Assembly (NCBI GenBank): GCA_014621425.1
Contig: JAANBB010000088.1
Span: 54,483-118,482 of the forward strand
Reading direction: 5' to 3'
DNA length: 64,000 nt
Source: Cylindrodendrum hubeiense
Lineage: Eukaryota > Ascomycota > Sordariomycetes > Hypocreales > Nectriaceae
A program made the translations under genes and the position numbers. Below, one piece after another: positions 18,406 through 30,703 of the stretch. The notes below the pieces were generated by a model that saw only the letters and a program-made list of their open reading frames with translations, did no database searches and was not told the origin of the DNA. The first letter of the stretch is position 1; every line of letters starts with the position of its first letter.

Positions 18406-20558
18406 GTATGACACTATCCGACCGGACCTTGCTGCTCTTCCTGTTCCACCTGGAGATAGTGAACCACACAAAAATATGTCTCTTTCATCCAACTGCCGAC
18501 AGAGTGGCTCTGAAAGTCCGTCTGTAGTGAAAAGAACTTTGAGAATCCGACCCCCTTCTGCCTCGCCAGAATCCACCAACTCCTTCAAGCAGCAGACGAG
18601 TTGATCCAGTTTACCATCTGTGCTGTGCTCAAAGTCATCTTCTAACAAGGCAAACCCATCGATAACGACAAGAAGCAAAGGCAGGGATACTGAGTTCACT
18701 AGATCCTTGAAGAGGGATAAAGCTGCGTCCCATGTGCGCAGGGTTCCATCAAGACTAGCCAGCCTCATTTTGCCAAATCTTGGCGCCTCTGCATTCAACT
18801 CCGGGGGCAAAAGATTAATCACCTGCCGGATCATACTGTACAATAAGGCTGACAGTTCCATGGATTCCTTTGTCCTATTCGGGGGAGCGTCCTCTGATGA
18901 TATCCGACAGAAGTACGAAATTACCGGAACATTGATATCTCGAGCTAGAGAGATATACTTTGAGACGGCTTCTGACAAGGGATTGGACTCGAACCCTTGG
19001 TATCGACTGTGGGAATAAATGATTTGCGACTCCATAGTCTCTGTGAATCCCTTCAGTCGCATGACGAAGTTGGGGTCGGCAAGGATGGGCTTGATCGATT
19101 CTGTTAATGAATAGACTTGACCCCGGTCGAAGAAGTCTTCGAAATTTCGGGATTCGAACTGGATATCAGCCCCTCTCTGTGGCAGCGATGCCACAGCAGT
19201 CACACGCTCATCTCCGCGGTTAGATGTACAGGAACTACTGGAGCCTTGGCTCAAAGTTAGCACTTCTCAAATCCGTCGTCAAACTCAAACGTACTAGATA
19301 CGCTGTGCTGCTGTAGCTGCCTCATGCTTGGAGAACTAGTGAGCGTAGCTTGCTGCATAAGAAGGTCTGTCATGCCCGATCCAGAGATTTGTTGCCGGAA
19401 CATCTCAAAGAACTTATTGGCAAAGGTTTGCATATCATCACTCCACTCCTCTCTGGACTTTTGAAACTGAGATGGCAAGATGTTCTCAACCAGATCGGCC
19501 ACTGCTTCGTTTTGGAGTCTAGATTGTATGTGACTTGTTTCTTGAAGTTTCATCAAGTATTTCATGCCTCCGCTTGCATTTTCCAATATCAATTTCGAAA
19601 CCCGAACGTCGGCAGACATATAAAGCTGGATATGTTGGCAGAGAAGACTAGCAATATCTTTGACTTGGTCAAGATCTACTTGAAAGGTAAGGTATATGTT
19701 CTCGTTGAAACTCTTCAAGAGTCTTGTCCTGCTCCGTGTTGTATACCAAGCCATGAACTTGGTCAGATATGTGAAGATCTGCGAATAGAGGCGCATAGCC
19801 AATTGTTGAATCCCCAAAGTATTATAGACCTGGCTTTTTTGGACCATGCTGACTGCATCATTAATAACTACAATACCCTGTGCGAAGGCCTCTGTAATGT
19901 TGATATGATTTGCAGACGCCTATAATGCAAGACTTGTTAGCTCAGATATTTGAAAGCCGTGAATCTCTGCAAACCTTGATAATCATGGCCACAGATCCAG
20001 CGATGAGTGAGGTGTACACGCTCTCTGATGGGAGTAGCTTAAGTGCTGTTGAGTGATTGTTTAGTCCATTGCACATCCTTCGCAGATAACTCTTAGCCTT
20101 TCCAACATGTGTTTCTTTCGTTCTTGAATCCCAGCGCGCTTGCACATCCTGAACCGCTTGTTCAACATCAGCCCAGCTCGTGGGGAGGGGAGTCGTCGCA
20201 GAGTAACCCGGCACAAGTTTTTGGAAACTTTTGACAGCCTCGAAGAGCTCTTTTCGAGTTTTGAGCAACGCATTCTCATCTCCTCGTCTTTTGACCTTGT
20301 TAGTACATCAATGCGAAGATATCACGGTGGAATAACGAGAGCGGCGATAACAAACCTTGTCCCAGAAAAATGCTCCTCTATGCGTTTTATCTCATCCTGT
20401 ACCTCTCTTGCTTTTCTGTCCGTCTCATTTGCGACATCTGCGTGAAGTTGGCTAAACTGTTCGTTGTCAGGTTCCGATCGGGGAATCGAATCGATCTCCC
20501 ATGAATATCGCTGTACAAGCGCGCGGGGTTCTGGATCGATAAACGGTGCGAACTCCAT
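18403..20558 (-). CDS. DUF7708-type fungal STAND-like accessory protein
   Basis: Exons on the minus strand: 20356-20558, 19975-20287, 19295-19919 and 18403-19244, giving 660 aa. The introns are 68, 55 and 50 nt; the last uses GTACGT with a GCTAAC branch (a GTTTGA alternative is also in frame). The region around residues 68-190 (WADVEQAVQDVQARWD, AKSYLRRMCNGLNNHSTALKLLP) matches the alpha-helical DUF7708 found at the N-terminus of fungal NLR-like and related proteins. A helical middle follows, then a C-terminal alpha/beta region with LPLLLVVIDGFALLEDD, reminiscent of a Walker B strand. No P-loop is visible, so ATP use is not claimed. The C-terminus ends in the junction with the AlkB relic and may be truncated. 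Start codons of this and the AAA gene are 788 bases apart, divergent. Confidence 0.75.
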
Positions 20559-21345
20559 TACTCTTCCTTATGATAGCATCAGACTAAAATTCTTTGGCGT
20601 ATTCTTAAAAACAATGTTTCGGGTACACGGCTTTTGTGTGCTGGAGCAATGTGCGATGATTCGCGTTTAATGTCCAAGAAAGATCGTTATCGTGCAAGCT
20701 TACGCAGCGTCGCTGTTGGAATCGGTGATGGCTGAAATATTAGCATTGTACACGCGGCATTGTAAATATGCTTGCATGTCTGCGAGCCTGCCCAAACGCC
20801 TTCATCTCACATGGTCAATTGTTAGGCAATCAAATCGCCTAGCTGCAAGTCAGCCCAAAGTTGCACAATTAACACAGCCCCCACCTGGACAGACTAGGTG
20901 CCGCCCGAGAAACATTAAACTAGTCTGTGTAGGGCAGAATATTTGGTGATCATATGCAGCCACCGTGATTTAAATCAGGCTGTCGGCAAATGTTGCCGGT
21001 TCATTCGCTCTGCCAAGCCTCCACCTTCTCAGCTCTCTTGATATCGTGCAGTTAAAATTGGTTACTCACCCTGCAGCTGAATCGACTAGGTGGGGATGTG
21101 TGATGGATTCAAGGGTTGATGGTCAAAAATAGATTGAGCCGCATGAATCCCGTATGTATCTAAATACCGCACGGGAAGCCACACCTTTGACCAGGCAATG
21201 ATCGGGGAACAGTATTCTGCCTGAAATCTTAAATCAGAGCCGATGCTCTATTCAAGTCCACCCCAGATACCTACCTCTCTCAATTACTGTTTAGGGTCAA
21301 ATACTTTCCCTACCTGCGACATCAAACTCGTATTCTGAACTCAAA
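20559..21345. other. Divergent promoter region, DUF7708-type and AAA genes
   Basis: Shared upstream region. No coding frame is supported. A CT-rich leader with CTCTCAATTACTG lies at 21275-21290, before the AAA start. Confidence 0.4.
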
Positions 21346-23935
21346 ATGGACACCGTCAGTTTAATATAGTACGAAACTGAACCCCCGGCTTCTAACTCTC
21401 AAGCGTAGACACCCCGTTCTGAAAACGAGACAACCCAACTGAAACAAAATGAGGCACCCAATATCGCAGTACCTCAATCAACAGACACGACGAATTTGAT
21501 CAAATACAGTATCGAATATCGCAATACATCATCAGAAGAAAGAATATCATTTGACAGCAATGATGAAAAAATCGCACAGCAGACACAGTCTGAAGTTCTG
21601 GAGTATGTCGAAGTTCGACTTACGAACGAGGCGATCAACAACACCAAGTCGAACCAGGATTCAAGAAGAAACCTACGGGAAATTGGAAAAGGACACCCCT
21701 ATATGAGAATTCTCTCCCCCGCTGTAAACGAGGCTCTGCGGTGTGTAGTTGATTACTATCCTGATATTGACTTTTCTGCCGACGTGATTGAAGTCCCAGC
21801 ACCATTTGCCGTTTTCTTTTTTTTCGAAGAACAATTAACGGAGTATCGCCAACGTCTGGAGAAGCCTCAGTCTCAATACGAACAGTCGTCTACCTGCTCA
21901 AACCGATTTGCAGCGAAACACATTGCTGTCGCCCAAGAATTCGTTAACGAAAAGTACCAGGCGGCTGTCGAAGCGGAACGAGAGCGCCATTCTAGGGGAT
22001 ATGCCACATTCGACATGATGTGGCTGCTCTTTAAGCCAGGCTCCGATGTATTCCTGGACGCACAATTCGTGGATGAACACAAACCCTATGTAGTGAGTTC
22101 CTTGGAATTTGAATTGGTGGATGGCACAGTCAACAAATATGTGATTAAATGCTGGCACCTGGACGCCAACTCCGTCTGGGTCGGACCTGCTCCATGGGCT
22201 CACCGTGTTGAGCGATTCGCTGGAGAGAAGAGCATCGTATCTTTTCAGACGTACCCTTGCGAGTACTTACGTTTCACAACCGGAATGCTTGAGCAAGATA
22301 TTGTTGAGATCAAGGAACACTTCATACAAAGTGGAAGGAAGTGGTACCGTCTTCGACAGAAAGACCACTGCTACTCTTTTGACGGTGTAACTGCGTATGC
22401 ACCGAGGCGACATGTCAGTATCTATCTCTTAACTCCCCTTAAATAGGGTGATCAGCTAACCCAACTTCAGTTTATCAGTTGTGTCATGGTGGATCCAATT
22501 CAATACTGTCTGCGTGATGATGATGACTCAACAATAGCAGAACGAAGTAACTTACTCGATAGTGTTGAGCATCCGTCGAGTCCATTTAAAATCTGCACAT
22601 GTGAGTGGTGTGAAGAGCTCATATACAAACACGCCTCAAAACCAAAATTCACGGGCTACAGTGAAATCACGCCCAGGCAGATTGAAGACCTGACTAGTCA
22701 TCAATATTTCCTGTGCGATAGCATGGTGGAGGCATTTGTGTTCAAGACACGTTCCTGGGGTATGTGCACAGATTATACATCGTTATTGAGCCTATTACTT
22801 ACATGTCTTAGAACACCTTCACATCTCGGGATTTAAAGAACCCTGTTTTGACAAGACACTCTTTGAGCGTCTCGTAATGAAGGAATCCACAAAGGATTTG
22901 ATTAAAGACCTAACAAAGATGTATATTCGAGACAATACGAACCAAGCCTTGCAAGAAATTAAGCCATTCTTCAAAATCAGCTCTGTTCACAAACCTGCGC
23001 ATTCACAGAGACAAAAAACAACATGGTCCGCAGATTTCATCCAGGGGAAAGGAGAAGGACTAACTTTTCTCCTCCACGGCAAGCCAGGAGTTGGAAAGAC
23101 GTACACTGCGGGTTTGTTCCCACGCCATTTGCCGATAGAGCCCTTCTGACACGTGTAGAATGCATTGCGGACTTTACAGAACGGCCGCTGTTGTCACTGA
23201 CTTGTTCCGACATCGGCGTGGAACCAGCAGAAATTGAACAGAATCTCCTGAAATGGTTCAAATTGGCAGACAAATGGGGTGCTATTATGCTCATCGACGA
23301 AGCCGACATCTACATGGAGCAGCGACAGGTGCAGGATATAGAACGCAACCATTTGGTGGCGGGTTTTCTCCGTGCCCTCGAGTATTTCAAGGGTATCCTA
23401 TTTCTCACGACCAACCGCGTTGGAACATTTGATGAAGCCTTCATTTCACGAATCCACGTGCAGTTGTATTACCCAGAATTTGGAGATGATGATCGGGAGA
23501 GGGTTTGGGACACGTTCTTTCAGAAGTTGGAAGAAGATCGCGAGACAACAATGCGGATCCAACAACCAACAAAGGACTATGTGCAGTCTCGGGAGCTCCG
23601 GGAGCTAAAATGGAATGGCAGGGAGATAAGAAATGGTAAGAAAAAACATTGTCGGCCGTATGAAACTCGCCTTGGACTGACATTCATTTCCTGCAGCATT
23701 CCAAGTCGCCGTTGCCCTTGCCGAGTCCCAAGGAAGGAAAGATGCACAAGGTCGCGTGCTTATCCTGCCGGAACATCTCAAGGCTACTGTGCAAATGTCG
23801 AAGGAATTCAAGGATTATCTTCTCAAGCTTCACAAACAAGATCCAAGCAAGAGAGCTGCAATGCTGGGCAATAGATATGACGCCTATGGTTCGACATCGG
23901 CTTCAGAGGGGAACAAGGTTTCTGAAAAATATTAA
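21346..23935 (+). CDS. AAA ATPase with N-terminal DUF7025-type domain
   Basis: Exons: 21346-21354, 21409-22413, 22471-22759, 22812-23111, 23159-23635 and 23697-23935, all in frame, giving 772 aa. The first exon is only nine bases; it is required because exon 2 has no early in-frame ATG. Residues about 150-300 resemble the DUF7025 domain that precedes this fungal AAA module (FDMMWLLFKPGSDV). Walker A is GKPGVGKT at 524-531. Splicing at 23111/23159 restores YTAECIADFTERPLLSLTC. Walker B is AIMLIDEAD at about 577. LTTNRVGTFDEAFISRIHV carries sensor 1 and the arginine finger. The C-terminal lid ends in RAAMLGNRYDAYG. All catalytic elements are present. Substrate unknown; the family is abundant in moulds and located in accessory regions. 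Confidence 0.9.
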
Positions 23936-26549
23936 TATGAGCTTGGTAGATTACTGTGTCTGAAATTCAACAACAGTGTGCAGTCCTACGACTCGTACTT
24001 GCCTCAAATTATTTGAACTGACATGCGCAACCAAATCTCGCCCGCCTTTCAACGTAATATGGTGATCTTTCTCCAACCACTGAGCAGGACTATCATTATT
24101 ACTTCGCGTCTGGAGATTCCTCGTCTGTCGGAATGGTATAAGTTCTTGTTTTGCGAATGCTGGTATGATCAGCGTGTAAGCGTCAGCTGTGCACTCCTGT
24201 AATGCGAATTGCGCTCACAATGACCGTGATGATGCCGAGTGGACCAACAGCCGACAGAAAATTATCGGCCCAGCTCATAGACGCGCTGGGAAATTGGTTG
24301 GTAACCTAGTAGCCAAATAGTGTCAAAAGCGGTGCGAAACCACTGAAGAAATGGCTCGAAAATTCGTCACCAGTGGATTCGTCGGAGCCATCGCTCGTGG
24401 TGTTGTCCGTGAGGGGAGCTCAAATATTCTCTCAAGGATTGGCAAGGATCGATCACATGGGAAGGCCAGGGGGTTGGCCCCTTTACAAATACGGTGGGCA
24501 CATTCCCTCCGTCCTCCTTCATCAACCCTTGCGGTGGGGCTTACTCGCGCTCGGCCGCGACGGGCCTCCGGGGACCACGTGATATTCCTCATCTCACACT
24601 CTATCTGCAGCTAGCCTTTTCCCTACACGGCAGCTAGGTGAGGCCTAGCGCAGTCAGTAGTTTGACGTGTGATCTAGGGTAGTCAGACCGTGCAGGGCTT
24701 GCACGAGGAGCGTACCATGGTATCGGTCTGAGGAACAGAGGTGCTGTCGAGTCTAGTCATGATGTATTGTAGATCTAGATAACCAGGTTTCATTGATAGT
24801 TGAGGGGGGTATATATTGCTCCGATCTTATATGGGCAAGTTCACACAGACCGTGCAGTGTCATGTGCCAACGTGGAGCAACAACTTTCCTACAGCAGTAA
24901 ATCGAACGCCACACCCTAGGTTGCGGCATGCTTCTTCCTGCCATCACCGGCCGTGACCAAGGTCGTTCTCGTTCAAGCTGTGTGGAGGCATCTTGAAGAA
25001 GAAAAAAAGACGCCTGATCTGACACCGGAGTTCTCGGGCCAGGATGCGAAAAGGTAGACTGATGGATTGAAACCAGCCAGTTGGCTCCCAAATATTATTT
25101 GTGACAAATCTCTTTTTTCTTGGCCCATTTTCCCTCGCATCGCAAAAGTGGCAGAAATGTGGCACAGGCGATGCAGCGCAAGCCCCGACACGGACGGCAT
25201 CTGCGTGTCAGGGCCGTCCAAGCCCGCCCATTCTTTACCCCGGATTAAAAAGGTTCTTTTCTCCGCGCCATGACCGCGCTGCTCGCAACCATCATTCCCG
25301 ACTTTACCGCAGGAACGGCTGTGCCCCGGCGAGGCATTGGGCTCGATCCGGCCTGGTGGCGCTGAGACGGAGATGCGGGGGATTGATCCGTTAGTGTCAA
25401 TAGTCGTTTGTGGGAGCAAACCGTCAGATTGCGGGGAAATGAGCTGCCTCTACGGCGTGGCCAAAGCCTCGCTGTGCTGCCTGTCATGTGATCGTTGGGC
25501 CTCTGGACGACTCTTCGTCTGAACTATTCACAACTGGCGATGGCGTCGAGAAGGGGCTTAGTTCGTATACCTTGATCTGTATTAGGCGCCCAGCCGCCGC
25601 TTCTTGCTCCTCTCGTCCTCAGCATCGACAGTCCTACCCCGGAGCAACTCCCGGAACCCCTGTCCACCCACATGCGTACGCAGGGGTTCGCCTTCAGAGG
25701 ATGTGCGGCACGACGGGCCGGCCACAGTTCGTCCACTTCTGGTGAGCCCCTTGCTTCATACGAAAATGTCACGAGGAGCAAGAGAAATTCCCTCCCGCCA
25801 AGGTCAGCGGCTTCGACAACCGAAATCGTTCCACACAGCTCGGCTCCGTCGCCTAGTCAGCCGACAAGGCCCCCCCCCCCTTCCACCCATACAATCCTCG
25901 CGGGCCAAGAGGCCGACGAGCCTGGATTCAGCGTCGGAACGTAATCACCCAGCGGCTGCGTCTGCGCTGCGACTCTAATTTAGCACCTGAGCGTCCGCGA
26001 CAACAGCCAATCACTGCTCGCAGCCTTCCTTAGTCGGTCCTACCTGGTCCGCACATCCATCAGTCCATAGGAGACATCCCTCCTCAATCGGCACCAGATA
26101 CTCGTGTACCGGTTCAGCCATCTAATTTATTGCCGCTTCGAATTCCACCAGACTGGGGACGACAGCGTCGACTGCGAGTCTAGGCCACAAAGGCGACAGC
26201 CACCTGATGCCGCCGACTGCCAGCACGCACCGGAGGCCCGTCCGTCCATCCGTCACCCCCAAGTTCAGAGGGCATCGCTAGCGAGCAACAGGGTGTTTAG
26301 TGGGCTGGAAACCCCTTCAGCCTTCTGAGATCTAGGTGTTGAATTAGATCTGCAGGTCGCGTTCCATCCGTGCAGGGATCGGAAACCCGGCCCCAGCAGC
26401 ATCACCAGACGGTACGCCTATGTTTACAGAGCAGTTATATATACCGCTTCCTCCCCTCTCTAAAATGAGACTGTAGCATCCAAACATTCTCCCCATACTC
26501 AGCAAACAACAGCTAGCTCAACGACTCGAGCCCATCGGCAACACTGACA
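23936..26549. other. Long intergenic region upstream of sugar transporter
   Basis: No supported gene in 2.6 kb. The first 120 bases are the sequence duplicated at 18.08 kb. An 11-base C run lies at 25870-25880. SYGGRG-type sequences, the binding consensus of the carbon repressor CreA, occur at 24568-24573 and 25375-25380, but this short motif is expected by chance. Short GC-rich frames on both strands match nothing. Confidence 0.4.
26436..26443 (+). promoter_or_regulatory. TATA box of the sugar transporter gene
   Basis: Perfect TATATATA 107 bases before the ATG, followed by a CT-rich tract (CTTCCTCCCCTCTCT). This is the usual arrangement of a strongly expressed fungal promoter. Inferred from sequence and position only. 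Confidence 0.5.
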
Positions 26550-28486
26550 ATGGGGTCCTCCATCAACGACGAGAAGAAAGATGTAGGTTCTGGTTGTCCA
26601 CCGAGGCTTCCTCCTGCTAATCCGCTTGTTGCAGGTCGACTTCGAACATCGGGTGACTACCACCAAGACAGCGATCGGAGATGAAGCTTTCCAGCAGGCC
26701 ATGCTCAAGGAGCCGCCGCCAAAGATCGCCGCTCCTATCTTGATCATTGCCAGTCTTGTCGCCTTCTGTTGCTCGACTGCCAATGGTTTTGATGGATCGC
26801 TTTTCGGAACCCTTCTCTCCAACGAAGACTTCAAAGACTTCTTCGCAGTGGACAACGCCGGCATCGGAACTGGTAGGCCATTGAAAACGACTCTCCCTTG
26901 AAGCTCTCGGAAACTAATACAGGTCTTTTTCTAGGTATCGTCACCTCCATGTACCAGATCGGATCCGTCGTCGCTATCCCCTTTGTTGGTCCTTTCATCG
27001 ACACCTGGGGTCGAAGGGCAGGCATGACAATTGGCGCCTCTATCATCATTCTCGGAGTCATCATCCAGATCGCCACCATCGCCAACGCCAGTGTCGACCA
27101 GTTCATGGCAGGCCGCTTCTTCCTCGGTTTCGGTGTCAGTATCGCTGCGGCTGCCGGTCCCGTCTACGTCGTCGAAGTTTCCCACCCGGCACACCGCGGT
27201 GTCATCACCGGTCTGTACAACGTCATGTGGCCCGTCGGTGCGATTGTTGCTAGTGGTGCTGCTCGAGGAGGTGCCAACTACGACGGAAACACTTCGTGGA
27301 TGATCCCGGTTGGACTCCAGTTGATGTTCCCTTGCGTCATTGCCTTCAGTGCCATGTTTCTCCCCGAATCCCCACGCTGGCTTTACACTCGTGGCAAGAA
27401 GGAGTTGGCCACTGAAACCCTGGTTAGACTCCACGGCCATGGCAACCGCGAGAGTGAATGGGTTAAGCTCCAGCTTAATGAATACGAGCAGCATCTGGAG
27501 ATGGACGGCACAGATAAGAAGTGGTGGGACTACCGCGCCCTCTTTACTTCCCGTGCCTCGATCTACCGCCTCACCTGCAACTGCCTTGTGTCTCTCTTCG
27601 GACAGTGGGCGGGTAACAGTATGTTTTTCTACATCGACACTAAAAAGAATGCTGACAGCTAACTTTCATCACCAGACGTTGTCTCCTACTACCTGAGTGC
27701 TTTCCTCGACACAGCTGGAATCAAGGGTGAGAAGAAGCAGATGAACGTCGCCATCGGCATGAACGCTGTTCAGATCGTCTTCGCTACCGTCGGTGCCAGC
27801 ATTACCGATACAGTGGGCCGTCGCCCTATGCTCATCATCGTCAATATTGTTTGCGGTCTTTGCTGGATTGGTATCACCGTTCCTGCTTCTATCGCCAACA
27901 TCACGGATACCGAAAATGACGCTCAGATCGATGCTGTTTCCCCAGCAGTCAGCAGGGCTGTTTTGGCATGGGTCTACATTTTCCAGATCTCCTACTCCAT
28001 TGGATGGACTCCCCTGCAGGCTCTCTACCCCGTCGAAGTCCTCAGCTACGAGATTCGAGCCAAGGGAATGGCTTTCAGCTCCCTCTTCACTTCAGCAGGT
28101 ACGAAGTGCTTTACCACGCTGGCGAGAGTCGTTTAGATGCTAACATACACTTCCAATAGCTATGCTTGTTATGCAGTTCGGTATGCCCGTCGCGCTGAAG
28201 AACATTGCCTGGAAGACCTACATTGTATTCTGTGTCTGGTGCTTCATCCAGTCAGGTATTCTGTACTTCCTCGTCCCTGAGACCAAGAACCGAACCGTGA
28301 GTTGCCCTGTTCTAAACCATTTACTTCTTTCTAACCCCCCATCTCCTACAGCTCGAGGAACTCGACCACATCTTCTCTTCCAAGAGCCCCGTCAAGACTT
28401 CCAACCAACGGAAGGTTTATGCGGTCGACAACCATGACAATATTATTCATGTCGATGACAAGACAGCCGAACCCAGCTACGCTTAA
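26550..28486 (+). CDS. MFS sugar transporter (lactose/hexose permease type)
   Basis: Exons: 26550-26582, 26635-26872, 26923-27618, 27676-28098, 28160-28296 and 28352-28486, giving 553 aa; introns are 50-61 nt. Twelve-segment major facilitator, sugar porter family, plasma membrane H+ symporter by family. Signatures in order: GFDGSLFG (first segment), DTWGRR, PESPRWLYTRGKKELA, DTVGRRP, QALYPVEVLSYEIRAKGM and PETKNRTLEELDHIF, the last completed by the final splice. The N-terminal EAFQQAMLKEPPP block is common in fungal lactose/disaccharide permeases, but the substrate is not readable from sequence. Strong promoter features and no decay suggest an expressed gene. Confidence 0.93.
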
Positions 28487-29749
28487 GTCTAATAGTACTT
28501 ATCTCATTCTGATCACAATGGCCGAGCATCGCAGTAGTTCTAAGACATTAAAAGTCGCTTTCTCTTTCAGATGAGGCTCCGTCTTACGAATTAAGGATAA
28601 TTACATGCACTGGCAGATATTACTAGTTATACCTCAGAGATTGCTTAGTTTTAATGTACACCGTGTTTGGGGCTTTTTATTGCCCTATTCAGTTTCATGA
28701 GAAATATCGAAGTGATTTAGTGGTTGCAAGAATATACGTGCACATTTAGCACCACATCAGATACTGGATGACACAGTAGTTATGGATGCGCATTGATCTT
28801 TGGACCAGGCTATTAATGTACACTTAATTTAGTGACATGCCCAGCTTTTAAAATTAAACACGAGGATGAAGGGCATCCAACACGGCCATGATCATGCAGT
28901 CGAATGCAAAGGCAGTTGCATATCGGTAAATCGGAGCTTTTAGGGGTGGCGCGGCGTTGGTGGGGCTCGGCAAGTCCTCCAATCTTCCGCACCACCGCCA
29001 GATCAAAACGACTCGCGGTGCCTCCTCGAGATTACTCGAATGGCGTGACAATTTCTGGGGGAAACAACCGCGGAGCTAATTCATTTAGAGCGAAGGTCAA
29101 AGATCGCGGATATTGCTGCCTGAGGCGGAACAGCCGGTAAATGATAGCATCACAAAGTCTCTGGGTGGGTGGTGCTACCCTACACCTTCGAGTTTACTTA
29201 CAGTTCTTTCCAAAGTACGTCAGAAATATGCAATTAAATTCTGGCTTACAAAAACAAAAGTCTTGTGGTTTTCTCTTCTAACTGGCAATGGAGATTTAAA
29301 ATAAAATCGTCTTATCCCACTGACCTTTCCGCAAAAGATGGTTCGGATTCGTTTTTGATGCCTTCCAGTTCTCCACGACAGAAGGCCAAATATTTTGGAT
29401 TTGAAAGAAGACAAGCTAACCGAAATACCATGTAACTTAAATCCAATTTTATGTGTATATTCTGTGCATCGCAGTCGGTTTGCGTTCAGCTCAATGCCAT
29501 TGGGACCCACATCTAGATGCCTGAGAGACGCGTCTGACGTGTGATGGAATTTAGGTGCACCCTTGCTCAAGCTGACGCTAATCTCCCAAAAATAAAATAG
29601 GGTCGGGTTCTACTCTCTCCAGTCGCATCAGTAATCGCCGTCAACTAACATCAACCATACCTAGCTTCCGTCGTCTATCCTAGCCTGCTGATAAAGCATC
29701 ACTGAGGGACTGAGTTGACTGCTTCAGTGTATACGTCGACAACTCGAAG
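28487..29749. other. Intergenic region between transporter and hydrolase
   Basis: AT-rich in its first 400 bases. Several sub-120-codon frames at 28813-29570 lack any recognisable domain and are not called. Confidence 0.35.
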
Positions 29750-30601
29750 ATGATCTCGGAATCTTATCCCGCGCCTTGTGATCACCAGCTGTCCACTCTC
29801 CCTTCGGGTGCTGCAGTGCATAAATGGTCATGCGTCTCACCTGTGGCTATCTTTATACTGCAACATGGATTTGGGGAGTACGCAGAACGTTACGTCTCGT
29901 CTCACTCCGAACTCATCCGGAAACTCAATGAGAAAAGAATCGACGTTTGGGCCATAGATCTCTGGGGCCATGGAAGCTCTCCAGGGACTCGCGGAAGGGT
30001 GCATGTTGAGAAAGCGGTCCAGGACCATATCCAGTTGCGACATCAAGCAGCTGCGCAAGGGCTGCCCGTATTTCTCTTCGGGCTTTCGCTGGGCGGCCTG
30101 GTAACAGCGGGGAGCGTCACCCAGGACTCATCTCGCGTGGATGGGGTTATTCTTGCCAGTCCAGCTTTGCCCGTGCCGTTCTCTCCTCTCGGGGAACGTG
30201 CCATCGGCTTGCTTGCGCGCATATTACCGACTGTGGATGTACCCAAGGATAGGACACCCATCGAGAAGCTGTTCCGCGACATGGAGCAGATACGCCTTGC
30301 TGAGGCTGATACGTTGATGTTCAGGGGGAGAATGCCACTTTTGCTTGCTGCCACTGCTCTACAGGTGGGAACGGCCATGTGGGACAAGTTGGGCGAATGG
30401 CGGACACCAACACTGGTCATCCACGGCACAAGTGATATTGCGGCGCCTTGCGAAACTAGCAAGACCTTCGTTGACGAGATTGCGTCACCGGAAAAGATAC
30501 TACACCTGGTAGAGGGGGGTTATCATGAGCTTCTGAACGATTTGGATCCGGACAACATTGTACAGCTTATCCTTACCTGGCTCAAGGATCGACTCTCTTA
30601 A
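29750..30601 (+). CDS. Alpha/beta hydrolase, monoacylglycerol-lipase-like
   Basis: Serine hydrolase of the S33/monoglyceride lipase group, 283 aa, single exon. The oxyanion block LQHGFGEYAERY (family HG-GEH-xRY) and DLWGHGSSPGTRGRV come first. The nucleophile elbow is GLSLGG, the acid is in HGTSDIAAP, and the histidine is in GGYHELLND, so the Ser-Asp-His triad is complete. There is no signal peptide or membrane anchor, so it is probably cytosolic or lipid-droplet associated. Natural substrates would be monoacylglycerols or small esters; specificity cannot be read. It is convergent with the regulator to its right, with about 100 bases between stops. Confidence 0.9.
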   Translation: MISESYPAPCDHQLSTLPSGAAVHKWSCVSPVAIFILQHGFGEYAERYVSSHSELIRKLNEKRIDVWAIDLWGHGSSPGTRGRVHVEKAVQDHIQLRHQAAAQGLPVFLFGLSLGGLVTAGSVTQDSSRVDGVILASPALPVPFSPLGERAIGLLARILPTVDVPKDRTPIEKLFRDMEQIRLAEADTLMFRGRMPLLLAATALQVGTAMWDKLGEWRTPTLVIHGTSDIAAPCETSKTFVDEIASPEKILHLVEGGYHELLNDLDPDNIVQLILTWLKDRLS

Positions 30602-30703
30602 GCATCATACATCATCAGTCCATCATTTATCTCAGCTGCTGCAAGCCCTTATATCTAATTAACCTTGTTTATCACTCCAAAACCTCTCAATATCACAATG
30701 AAT

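Noticed and set aside
18403..20558. NACHT or NB-ARC NTPase
   Set aside because: A Walker B-like strand is present, but no P-loop could be found in any exon.
24351..25978. Several 60-125 codon frames on both strands
   Set aside because: GC-rich sequence with overlapping open frames on both strands; none resembles a family.
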